DNA from: Flavobacteriales bacterium
GTDB lineage: Bacteria; Bacteroidota; Bacteroidia; Flavobacteriales_D; Sanyastnellaceae
DNA length: 5,373 bases
Assembly (NCBI GenBank): GCA_947457325.1
Contig: CANGVU010000116.1
Span: 1 to 5,373 of the forward strand
Direction of reading: 5' to 3'
Shown here piece by piece: positions 1 to 5,373 of this stretch (within the stretch, counting starts at the first letter, position 1; each line of letters opens with the position of its first letter). The position numbers and the translations under genes were made by a program. Under the pieces are notes generated by a model that saw only the letters and a list, made by a program, of their open reading frames with translations, made no database searches and had not been told where the DNA came from.

Positions 1-495
1 CACATTTCTTCCCAATGGGAAATTGTTGATGATTGCATGTTGAACAGTACCTGTTTTATCAATCAAGAAAAGTCCGCGGTAGGCAATCATTGGACCATTG
101 GCCACCAACGCACCATTGTCATCATAAGTATACTCACCAGCCAAAACACCATAAGCGTCTGAAATGGTTTTAGAAGTATCGGCGACAATAGGATAAGTGA
201 TGCCTTTGATTCCACCATGACCTTTTTCCATTTGCAACCATCCCCAGTGGCTTTCTTCAGTATCTGTAGAACAAGCTACAACAGCAACGTTACGATCTTG
301 AAAATCTTTCAAACGCTCTTGAAAAGCGTGCAACTCTGTAGGACACACAAAAGTGAAGTCCTTTGGGTAAAAGAAAAATACCACAGCTTGCTTTCCGATA
401 TATTGATCCAATGAAAAATCACTTACGATTGTTCCGCCATTGGTAACGGCTCCTGCCTTGAATGAAGGCGCTTTTTTTCCGACGATAGATGCCAT
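1..495 (-). CDS. 2-Cys peroxiredoxin (AhpC/TSA family), 3' end cut by window edge
   Basis: Thiol peroxidase that reduces H2O2, organic hydroperoxides or peroxynitrite in the cytoplasm using a peroxidatic cysteine. The frame read from the ATG at 495 is open to base 1, giving 165 residues that begin MASIVGKKAPSFKAGA. The catalytic set is visible: Pro44, Thr48 and Cys51 in YPKDFTFVCPTE, and Arg140 in AYRGLFLID. Residues 155-165 (IINNFPLGRNV) match the region just before the C-terminal arm. Typical family members are about 190-215 residues, so some 30-50 residues are missing beyond the edge. These should include the resolving Cys of a VCP motif, so the 2-Cys class is inferred from overall similarity. 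The segment around GEYTYDDNGAL (120-130) resembles Bacteroidota members. No signal peptide is seen. The gene is divergent from the SDR gene with a 93-bp gap. The start is firm, because the family N-terminus begins right there. The reductant partner is not in view. Confidence 0.95.
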   Translation of the reverse strand, partial: MASIVGKKAPSFKAGAVTNGGTIVSDFSLDQYIGKQAVVFFFYPKDFTFVCPTELHAFQERLKDFQDRNVAVVACSTDTEESHWGWLQMEKGHGGIKGITYPIVADTSKTISDAYGVLAGEYTYDDNGALVANGPMIAYRGLFLIDKTGTVQHAIINNFPLGRNV

Positions 496-514
496 AATAA
501 AAATTTATTTTTTG

Positions 515-541
515 CAAAAGTAACATTTCGATTCCAACAAA
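515..541 (-). promoter_or_regulatory. Putative Bacteroidota-type promoter of the peroxiredoxin gene
   Basis: Read on the minus strand, TACTTTTG (522 to 515) fits the Bacteroidota -7 consensus TAnnTTTG exactly, and a TTTG (541 to 538) lies upstream as a possible -33 element. The gap between the boxes is 15 nt, somewhat shorter than the usual 17-23. The -7 box ends 19 nt before the ATG, and the stretch between is A/T-rich with no Shine-Dalgarno sequence, as is normal in this phylum. No recognisable OxyR or other stress-regulator site was seen. Confidence 0.5.
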
Positions 542-550
542 GTTTAAACA

Positions 551-577
551 GATGTGATGTTTTGATTTTTTCACATC
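551..577. repeat. Short inverted repeat in the peroxiredoxin/SDR divergent region
   Basis: GATGTGA (551-557) and TCACATC (571-577) form a perfect 7-bp dyad around a 13-nt T-rich spacer. It lies just upstream of, and touches, the putative -7 box of the SDR gene, so it could be an operator. It could equally arise by chance. The half-sites contain TGTGA/TCACA as in CRP sites, but the spacing (13, not 6) does not fit. Confidence 0.25.
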
Positions 578-584
578 ACCTTTG
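577..584 (+). promoter_or_regulatory. Weak putative -7 box of the SDR gene, very close to the ATG
   Basis: CACCTTTG at 577-584 matches the Bacteroidota -7 consensus TAnnTTTG in all but the first base. It ends only 4 nt before the ATG at 589. A TTTG at 561-564 lies 12 nt upstream, too close for a standard -33 element. If the box is used, transcription would begin on or almost on the start codon. Confidence 0.35.
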
Positions 585-588
585 CCAC

Positions 589-1290
589 ATGAAAAACATC
601 ATCATCACCGGAGGAAGCTCAGGCATAGGGGCTGCAACTGCTCAAATCCTCATTGAGAAAGGCCATCGCGTTCATTTAATGGGCCGAAACAAAGAAAAGT
701 TGGAGGCCATTGCGATTTCTTTTCCTGGTGCGTGTTCATTTACCGTTGGTGATGTTCGAATTGTTGCAGATTGTCAAAGAACCTTTGAGGATGCCAAAAC
801 AAAAATGGGTTCAGTTGATGTTTTGATCAACAATGCCGGCCTTGGTATTTTTGACCCGTTGACCCAAGCCAAGCTTGAAGATTGGCATGAGCAGGTGGAC
901 ACCAACATCAAAGGTGTGTTAAATATGATTCATTTTTCATTGAATGAAATCATCAGCCGCAAAGGCCATATCATCAATTTGGGATCTGTTGCTAGTCATC
1001 ACGTATTCCCCAATTCTGGTGTTTACTGTGCGACCAAACACGCTGTTTTGGCCATTGGTGAAAGTCTAAAAGTTGAACACGGTAAACAAATCAGAATTAC
1101 AACGATTTGTCCCGGTGCTGTGAATACCCCATTTATTCACGTTACCAAAAATGAAGAACTTCTAAAAGAATATGTTCCCAATTTTGAAAAAGGACTAAAT
1201 CCCAGTGATATTGCCGCTCAAATGGTTCATGTTATTGAAGCGCCAGAGGGTGTAAACATCAGTGAAATCATTATCAGACCTGGTGTTTAA
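589..1290 (+). CDS. Short-chain dehydrogenase/reductase (classical SDR family), NAD(P)-dependent
   Basis: A 233-residue cytoplasmic oxidoreductase with a single Rossmann domain. All hallmarks of a classical SDR are present: the dinucleotide-binding TGGSSGIG (7-14), Asp55 after a beta strand, NNAG (81-84), Asn106, catalytic Ser133 in GSVAS, the Tyr146/Lys150 pair in YCATK, and PG at 175-176. Arg33 in the MGRNKEK segment after the second beta strand suggests NADP(H) preference. Length is normal for the family (about 230-260). The frame can be extended upstream to a TTG at 562, but the ATG at 589 is chosen because it places TGGSSGIG at the usual distance from the N-terminus and because the extra residues (IFSHHLCH) look non-native. 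The substrate cannot be read from the sequence; relatives include YdfG-like hydroxy-acid dehydrogenases and 3-oxoacyl-ACP reductase-like proteins. The last 17 bp overlap the end of the convergent MobA-like gene. No partner gene suggests a pathway. Confidence 0.93.
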   Translation: MKNIIITGGSSGIGAATAQILIEKGHRVHLMGRNKEKLEAIAISFPGACSFTVGDVRIVADCQRTFEDAKTKMGSVDVLINNAGLGIFDPLTQAKLEDWHEQVDTNIKGVLNMIHFSLNEIISRKGHIINLGSVASHHVFPNSGVYCATKHAVLAIGESLKVEHGKQIRITTICPGAVNTPFIHVTKNEELLKEYVPNFEKGLNPSDIAAQMVHVIEAPEGVNISEIIIRPGV

Positions 1291-2326
1291 GCCAATTAAC
1301 CTTCTCTTCTGGTGTATTCACATTTTGATACCAGAAGGCGTCAGCTTCTTTGATGCCTTGTGTCTTTATAACAGAAAGCAATTTTCTGGGACACTGACTT
1401 TGAGCTAACCAAGCAAACACCTCACCTCTAGACTGTGACTCCCAAATAGCAGCTAGTGGCTCGAACCACTGCCTTTCGTCATTCCAAAAAGCAGTGGCCA
1501 TGGCTTTTTTATCCCTTTGATGAATCAAAATTCGAATGGCGTCCGCATTTAGTCCAGGCATGTCGCAGGCCAAAACCAACCAAGAAACACCTGGCTTCGA
1601 ATTCATCGCAGAAGCAATGGCTCCGAGCGGACCTATTGATCCAAAACGGTCTAGAACCATTTCTTTTCCTTGCGCTAAAAAAAAATCTTGTTGTTCTTCA
1701 CGACAACTGTAAACCACCGGAATATTCAAGTCTTGGCATACCGATTCCAAATATTTCCACTGGGGAACACCGTGGTAATTCAAATCCATTTTGGGCAATC
1801 CCATGCGCTCACTTTTACCTCCAACCAGCACCAAAGCTTGAAGGGCAGGCTCAACAGCAATGGACATGACCCATTTTTTTAAACCCTCTTCATCACCAGG
1901 ATTCAGACACACTGTTTCAGACCCTACCACACCCCATTCTTTGAGGTGTTCAGAAATTCCATTTTCCGAAATAACCAGTTCCACATTGGTCAACTGAGCC
2001 TTTCGCTTTTCCAAAGAATTCTGCTTTAATGGATCATTGATCACAATTTGAAGGGGAGCTGAAAAATGATTGCCATTTACCCAATAAAAATCAGAGAAAG
2101 GTAAACGATGTGTATTCAGCTGAAATTGCGAGCCCACACTTGATAGAGACACAATGGCTTGCTCATCTACCTCACCATGAATAGCGTCAACAAAATAAGA
2201 CGGTGAAGGCATCATGGATTGAAATTTCGAAACCAACTCAGCAATGGCATCACAAGAAGTTCCATACAAAGCAATGGCCTTGGAAGACTTGGGAAAAACC
2301 AATGAACTGGGAGACAAATCAAACAT
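1274..2326 (-). CDS. MobA-like molybdopterin nucleotidyltransferase with extra N-terminal domain
   Basis: A 350-residue two-part protein. Residues ~163-350 form a MobA-type NTP transferase: LVGGKSERMG (167-176) with Lys179 for nucleotide binding, DRFGSIGPLG (226-235), the metal-binding Asp255 in CDMP (254-257), FEPLAA (289-293 area) and NVNTPEE (335-341). MobA joins GMP from GTP to Mo-molybdopterin, giving the guanine dinucleotide cofactor; related enzymes use CTP, and this sequence does not settle which. Residues 1-160 are not part of ordinary MobA (about 190-200 residues). Their position and the YFVDAIHGEVDE segment (44-55) suggest a degenerate MobB-like GTPase domain, but where a P-loop would lie the sequence is LYGTSCDAIAEL, without GK[ST], so GTP hydrolysis is unlikely. 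That domain assignment is inference. The ATG overlaps the end of moaC by 8 bp, so translation is probably coupled. The 3' end overlaps the SDR gene by 17 bp. Confidence 0.88.
   Translation of the reverse strand: MFDLSPSSLVFPKSSKAIALYGTSCDAIAELVSKFQSMMPSPSYFVDAIHGEVDEQAIVSLSSVGSQFQLNTHRLPFSDFYWVNGNHFSAPLQIVINDPLKQNSLEKRKAQLTNVELVISENGISEHLKEWGVVGSETVCLNPGDEEGLKKWVMSIAVEPALQALVLVGGKSERMGLPKMDLNYHGVPQWKYLESVCQDLNIPVVYSCREEQQDFFLAQGKEMVLDRFGSIGPLGAIASAMNSKPGVSWLVLACDMPGLNADAIRILIHQRDKKAMATAFWNDERQWFEPLAAIWESQSRGEVFAWLAQSQCPRKLLSVIKTQGIKEADAFWYQNVNTPEEKVNWLKHQV
1305..1338. other. Possible hairpin just after the SDR stop, inside the MobA-like gene
   Basis: CTTCTGGTGT (1306-1315) can pair with ATACCAGAAG (1328-1337), ten pairs including one G-T, plus a closing T-G pair at 1305/1338, around a 12-nt loop. 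In an SDR transcript it would start 15 nt after the stop codon. No T run follows on either strand, so it is not a standard intrinsic terminator. It also lies in conserved MobA-like codons (around NVNTPEE), which limits how freely it could have evolved. Confidence 0.25.
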
Positions 2327-2792
2327 GGTAATCGTTTTTGCCTCCAGATTTTGATAACAACATTATCTGTGATATAACTATATCATGGGATAAGGCCTTG
2401 CACATGTCATAGACCGTTAAAGCCGCAGTAGATGCCGCAGTTAGCGCCTCCATTTCAACACCTGTTTGCCCCATGCATTTGACTTTTGAAACAATGTGCA
2501 ATTGATCATTTTCAAATGAAAAATCAACTTCAACGCCATTGAGCAAAAGGGGATGGCAAAGTGGAATGATCTGCGGAGTAAGCTTAGCGCCTTGGATTCC
2601 TGCAATGCGCGCAACTTCAAGTATCGCTCCTTTTTTTACCTGCCAATTGTCCTTCCTTAATTGCGCAATAACGTGCAACGGGAACAAAACCACAGCTTTG
2701 GCGGAGGCTTGCCTAAGGCTCACTTTCTTTTCTGAAACATCTACCATTCGAGATTCTCCTGAATCGTTAATATGGGACAATGATTTTTCCAT
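2319..2792 (-). CDS. moaC: Cyclic pyranopterin monophosphate synthase MoaC
   Basis: MoaC converts the MoaA product 3',8-cyclo-7,8-dihydro-GTP into cyclic pyranopterin monophosphate, an early step of molybdenum cofactor synthesis in the cytoplasm. The 157-residue protein matches the family length (~160) and is near identical to the consensus in its signature blocks: SHINDSGESRMVDVS (6-20), KKGAILEVARIAGIQGAK (53-70), PLCHPL (77-82), GVEMEALTAAS (111-121), YDMCK (128-132) and LLSKSGGK (145-152). Lys54, His80, Glu113, Glu115, Asp129, Lys132 and Lys148 correspond to the active-site residues of E. coli MoaC, so the enzyme should be active. The frame extends to an ATG at 2861, but the start at 2792 is preferred: it gives the family N-terminus, and a consensus promoter box lies inside the extension. 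It is the first gene of a two-gene operon, and its stop overlaps the MobA-like start by 8 bp. No moaA, moaD, moaE or moeA is in this window. Confidence 0.96.
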   Translation of the reverse strand: MEKSLSHINDSGESRMVDVSEKKVSLRQASAKAVVLFPLHVIAQLRKDNWQVKKGAILEVARIAGIQGAKLTPQIIPLCHPLLLNGVEVDFSFENDQLHIVSKVKCMGQTGVEMEALTAASTAALTVYDMCKALSHDIVISQIMLLSKSGGKNDYHV

Positions 2793-2796
2793 GGTC

Positions 2797-2830
2797 CAAA
2801 GATATTCATCCACCAATGAGTGTGAGCAAA
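2797..2830 (-). promoter_or_regulatory. Putative promoter of the moaC-mobA operon
   Basis: On the minus strand TATCTTTG (2804 to 2797) is an exact match to the Bacteroidota -7 consensus TAnnTTTG. TTTG at 2830 to 2827 lies 22 nt upstream, within the 17-23 nt range reported for Flavobacterium promoters. The -7 box ends 4 nt before the chosen moaC ATG, so the transcript would have almost no 5' leader. No molybdenum riboswitch would fit between such a promoter and the gene. Confidence 0.6.
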
Positions 2831-2851
2831 AGAAGGCCAAATGAATGGTGT

Positions 2852-2876
2852 TTTGCAACATTTATCCTCATATTTG
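2852..2876 (+). promoter_or_regulatory. Weak putative promoter of the PKD-repeat surface protein gene
   Basis: CATATTTG (2869-2876) matches TAnnTTTG except for the first base and lies 14 nt before the ATG at 2891. A TTTG (2852-2855) sits 13 nt upstream, closer than usual for a -33 element. No Shine-Dalgarno sequence precedes the ATG. The promoter must lie in this 98-bp divergent region or inside moaC, so this is the best candidate but not a strong one. Confidence 0.35.
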
Positions 2877-2890
2877 TGTCATAAGTTGGT

Positions 2891-5373
2891 ATGGAAAAAA
2901 TGCACGCTCACCTAAAATCACATTTGATTGTCATTTCCTTGATGATTTGCAGCGTCATAAATGCCCATGCTACACACATTTACGGAGGTGACCTCACCTA
3001 TCAACACCTTGGAAATAGCACATATACCATTACCCTCACCGTTTATCGAGACGCAAACCCAAGTACCAATATTAACGGCACTGGTTTTGACCCTGTCGCC
3101 TCTGTGGGGATTTTTTACGGTGGTACCTTCGCTTATTTTTCTGAACTGACAATGGACTTAACGGGCAGTAACATTACAAGTCTGCCCGTGGGCCTGGATA
3201 ATCCTTGCTTTACAGTTCCGCCTGATGTAGATGTAGAAAAAGCCGTTTATCAGCAAGACATTCTGCTTCCATTTAATGCAGATGGCTACATACTTTCATA
3301 CCAGCGATGTTGCAGGAATCCGAATATCATCAACATCAATCAATCACAACAGAATCTGTCTGGTATGACCATTACCACGCGGGTACCAGGAACCAATTTG
3401 GTGGCTGTTCAAAATTCTAGTCCATCATTTGTTTCTACACCTCCAGTAGCCCTGTGCTTGAATGCACCATTCTTCTACTCTTCAGCAGCCATTGATCCTG
3501 ATGGTGACCAATTGGTCTATTCTTTTTGCACACCTTTGGACGGGGCAGATCAGAACAATCCTGCTCCTGCTCCACCCGCATCTCCTCCCTATGTGAATAA
3601 TACTTGGGCTGCTGGATTTTCCGCTAGTTATCCCATTACATCCAATCCAGGATTTCAGATAAACTCAAATACCGGGCTGGTAACCGGGACTGCTACGCAA
3701 ATCGGGACGTTTGCTTTGGCCATTTGCGTAGATGAATATCGAAACGGTGTGCTGATCAACACCATCAGACGCGATTATATGTTCAGCATCAACATGTGCA
3801 ATCCCAATACTGGAGCCAACATAGCGATTGATGAATCCGGCGGAAGTGGTGGTGGCGGTGGTGGGAATGGTTCAACGCAGCAAACTGATTTTTGTTTGGG
3901 GCTTGAAGTAGGTTTTGTCAACAACAGTGTCAATGCAGAGTCATTCCATTGGGACTTTGGAGTTCAATCATTGACCAACGACACCAGCAATGCATTTGAA
4001 CCAACTTTCATGTACAATGATCCCGGAGTTTACACGGTTACGCTGGTAACCAACCCTGGATGGGAGTGCGCCGACACGGCAACTGTGGTGTATACAGCCA
4101 TCGAAACATTCACCCCTGATATTCAACCGCCCGTCGTTACCTGCGTTGATGATGAAGTGCTTTATTCCTTTGATCATGGATTGGTCTCAGGACTATTCCC
4201 GGGTGGTGTAACTTTTGAATGGTCTATCGATAATAATACCTTGACCGTTTTTTCCACGAGTGAATTCCCCAGTGAAATTTATTTGGATTCCAATTTAACC
4301 AACTACACCATAAGCTTAAGCATTGATAATGCGGGTTGTATTGGAACACAAAATTTCACATTTGACAATATACCTGAACCCATCGCAATCATTGATCCAC
4401 AAACTGACCCCTGCGGTGGCTTCACCATTAATTTCACTCAATCTTCGATCAACGCGAGCAATTACTTGTGGGACTTTGGTGCTCCCAACTCCCCTACCAA
4501 TACTGATCCTGCCACCTTTTACAATTACCCCAATACTGGAAATTTCAATGTCATGTTGATTGCAGGCGCTCCATCTACTTGTCCAGATACCACCTACGCG
4601 ACAGTCAGCGTTTTTGACGATTTGGACCCCGATTTTGTCAATCCGGGTCCTGTATGCTTCAACGGACACAACCTTTCTTTTTCTGCATTGGGATGGACAC
4701 AATCCAACGCTGTCATTGATTGGAACTTTGGAACAATGGCAAGCACTCCCAATTCCTCCAATATTACGGTGAATGGCATTCAATATCCCAGCCCTGCCTA
4801 TTACCCTGTAACTTTAACCATCAGTGAAAACGGATGCACAGAAAGCATAACCAAAGATGTTTGGGTGGTCCAAGATCCTGAAGTCAGCTTTACAATTTTG
4901 CCGCCAGACGGCTGCCCTGGGACTTATGTAAAATTTGATGCCACAGCAACCGCTGAAACCCCAGTTTTTTTTATCTGGAACTTGGGAGATGACATCACCT
5001 CTACCCAACCTGATCCCCTGCAACTCTATGAAAATCCCGGCACCTACAATGTGAGCATGCATGCCTACACCACTTCAGGTTGCATTTCCGACATTTACAT
5101 CAACCTCAACGACGCTGTTACCATTCACCCTGCTCCTACCAGTGGTTTTACCATACAGCCAGACATTATAAGTATCGATGACCCTACCGTAACGGTTATG
5201 GATTCAACAGGAACAGGGGTTACCTGCATTTATCAATTCAGTGATGGAGGTACTGTGGAAGGCTTTGATGGAACATACACTTTTACTGAGTTTGGCAGAC
5301 AATCCATTACCCAAATCATCACCAATGAATTTGGCTGCACTTCGACCGCTACAGGCTTTATCAACATAGGTGG
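2891..5373 (+). CDS. Large exported multi-PKD-repeat surface protein, 3' end cut by window edge
   Basis: The frame from the ATG at 2891 stays open to the right edge: 827 codons and two bases, no stop. Residues 1-27 are a signal peptide (basic start, hydrophobic LIVISLMICSVI, likely cut after AHA27); no lipobox is seen. An N-terminal module follows, starting THIYGGDLTYQHL and containing YQRCCRN (137-143). A cadherin-like DPDGDQLVYS (202-211) and an Ig-like stretch around residues 251-286 come next. A glycine linker (317-327) leads to six PKD-like repeats, with cores WDFG (354, 527), EWSID (443), WNFG (611), WNLGD (696) and FSDGG (783), and G-x-Y/F-x-V strands such as GVYTVTLV (379-386). PKD domains are extracellular beta-sandwiches used in adhesion or carbohydrate contact. 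Such Bacteroidota proteins usually end in a type IX secretion/gliding-motility C-terminal domain, which would lie past the edge. ATG 2900 (residue 4) is an alternative start. The ligand is unknown. Confidence 0.9.
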   Translation, partial: MEKMHAHLKSHLIVISLMICSVINAHATHIYGGDLTYQHLGNSTYTITLTVYRDANPSTNINGTGFDPVASVGIFYGGTFAYFSELTMDLTGSNITSLPVGLDNPCFTVPPDVDVEKAVYQQDILLPFNADGYILSYQRCCRNPNIININQSQQNLSGMTITTRVPGTNLVAVQNSSPSFVSTPPVALCLNAPFFYSSAAIDPDGDQLVYSFCTPLDGADQNNPAPAPPASPPYVNNTWAAGFSASYPITSNPGFQINSNTGLVTGTATQIGTFALAICVDEYRNGVLINTIRRDYMFSINMCNPNTGANIAIDESGGSGGGGGGNGSTQQTDFCLGLEVGFVNNSVNAESFHWDFGVQSLTNDTSNAFEPTFMYNDPGVYTVTLVTNPGWECADTATVVYTAIETFTPDIQPPVVTCVDDEVLYSFDHGLVSGLFPGGVTFEWSIDNNTLTVFSTSEFPSEIYLDSNLTNYTISLSIDNAGCIGTQNFTFDNIPEPIAIIDPQTDPCGGFTINFTQSSINASNYLWDFGAPNSPTNTDPATFYNYPNTGNFNVMLIAGAPSTCPDTTYATVSVFDDLDPDFVNPGPVCFNGHNLSFSALGWTQSNAVIDWNFGTMASTPNSSNITVNGIQYPSPAYYPVTLTISENGCTESITKDVWVVQDPEVSFTILPPDGCPGTYVKFDATATAETPVFFIWNLGDDITSTQPDPLQLYENPGTYNVSMHAYTTSGCISDIYINLNDAVTIHPAPTSGFTIQPDIISIDDPTVTVMDSTGTGVTCIYQFSDGGTVEGFDGTYTFTEFGRQSITQIITNEFGCTSTATGFINIG
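3839..3871 (+). repeat. Glycine-rich linker coding tract
   Basis: Eleven codons (residues 317-327, GGSGGGGGGNG) of low complexity, made mostly of GGT, GGC and GGA. They separate the N-terminal modules from the PKD repeat array and probably form a flexible hinge. The codons are mixed rather than a single homopolymer, so slippage in steps of one base is unlikely, although whole-codon gain or loss is possible. Confidence 0.75.

Noticed and set aside
217..414. Open frame on the plus strand, 65 residues
   Set aside because: It lies wholly opposite the peroxiredoxin gene, and its product has no recognisable features.
553..575. CRP-like TGTGA...TCACA site
   Set aside because: The half-sites are 13 nt apart, where a CRP site needs 6, so it is only reported as an unassigned dyad.
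562..588. TTG-initiated N-terminal extension of the SDR
   Set aside because: The family N-terminus starts at the ATG at 589, and the extension covers the putative -7 box.
1305..1338. Intrinsic terminator for the SDR gene
   Set aside because: The hairpin is not followed by a T run and lies in conserved coding sequence of the opposite gene; kept only as a possible structure.
1456..1882. Two plus-strand open frames (137 and 64 residues)
   Set aside because: They lie antisense to the MobA-like gene, whose conserved motifs fix the true frame.
2539..2844. Plus-strand open frame of 101 residues
   Set aside because: It is the antisense shadow of moaC, which is strongly conserved across this stretch.
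2793..2861. Upstream ATG giving moaC 23 extra residues
   Set aside because: The extension (MLQNTIHLAFFCSHSLVDEY...) is not part of the MoaC family and contains the best promoter box in the window.
2961..3149. Plus-strand open frame of 62 residues
   Set aside because: It is an out-of-frame shadow inside the N-terminal module of the PKD protein.
3839..3871. Phase-variable poly-G tract
   Set aside because: The tract is a mix of GGT, GGC and GGA codons with interruptions and has no long single-base run that would slip out of frame.
3968..5062. Several minus- and plus-strand open frames of 61-155 residues
   Set aside because: All overlap the continuous 827-codon PKD frame, and none shows a conserved motif or its own promoter.

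Overview
The window looks like ordinary chromosomal DNA from a member of the Bacteroidota, most likely Flavobacteriales. Three things suggest this. Promoter-like TAnnTTTG boxes lie upstream of genes and no Shine-Dalgarno sequences are visible. The peroxiredoxin and the MobA-like protein have wording I associate with Bacteroidota. A very large secreted multi-PKD protein begins with the HIYGGD...YRD N-terminal module common in gliding-motility/type IX secretion proteins. The lineage call comes from recognition, not from a search.

Layout: (1) 1-495, minus: the first 165 codons of a 2-Cys peroxiredoxin, cut by the left edge. (2) 496-588: a 93-bp divergent promoter region. (3) 589-1290, plus: a classical short-chain dehydrogenase/reductase. 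(4) 1274-2326, minus: a MobA-like molybdopterin nucleotidyltransferase with an unusual N-terminal domain; its last codons overlap the end of the SDR gene tail to tail by 17 bp. (5) 2319-2792, minus: moaC, which lies upstream of the MobA-like gene and overlaps its start by 8 bp, forming a two-gene molybdenum-cofactor operon. (6) 2793-2890: a second 98-bp divergent promoter region. (7) 2891 to the right edge, plus: a long open frame of 827 codons without a stop, encoding an exported surface protein with a Gly-rich linker and six successive PKD-like beta-sandwich repeats.

The window is densely coding, with no RNA gene, mobile element, CRISPR array or long unexplained gap. The only clear pathway link is moaC with the MobA-like gene: MoaC makes cyclic pyranopterin monophosphate early in the pathway, and MobA-type enzymes add a nucleotide to finished molybdopterin at its end. 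The peroxiredoxin, SDR and PKD protein appear to be independent neighbours. I see no convincing new system. The points most worth a second look are the Cys-paired ~85-residue repeats of the PKD protein, the P-loop-less N-terminal domain of the MobA-like protein, and the promoter boxes placed almost directly on two start codons.
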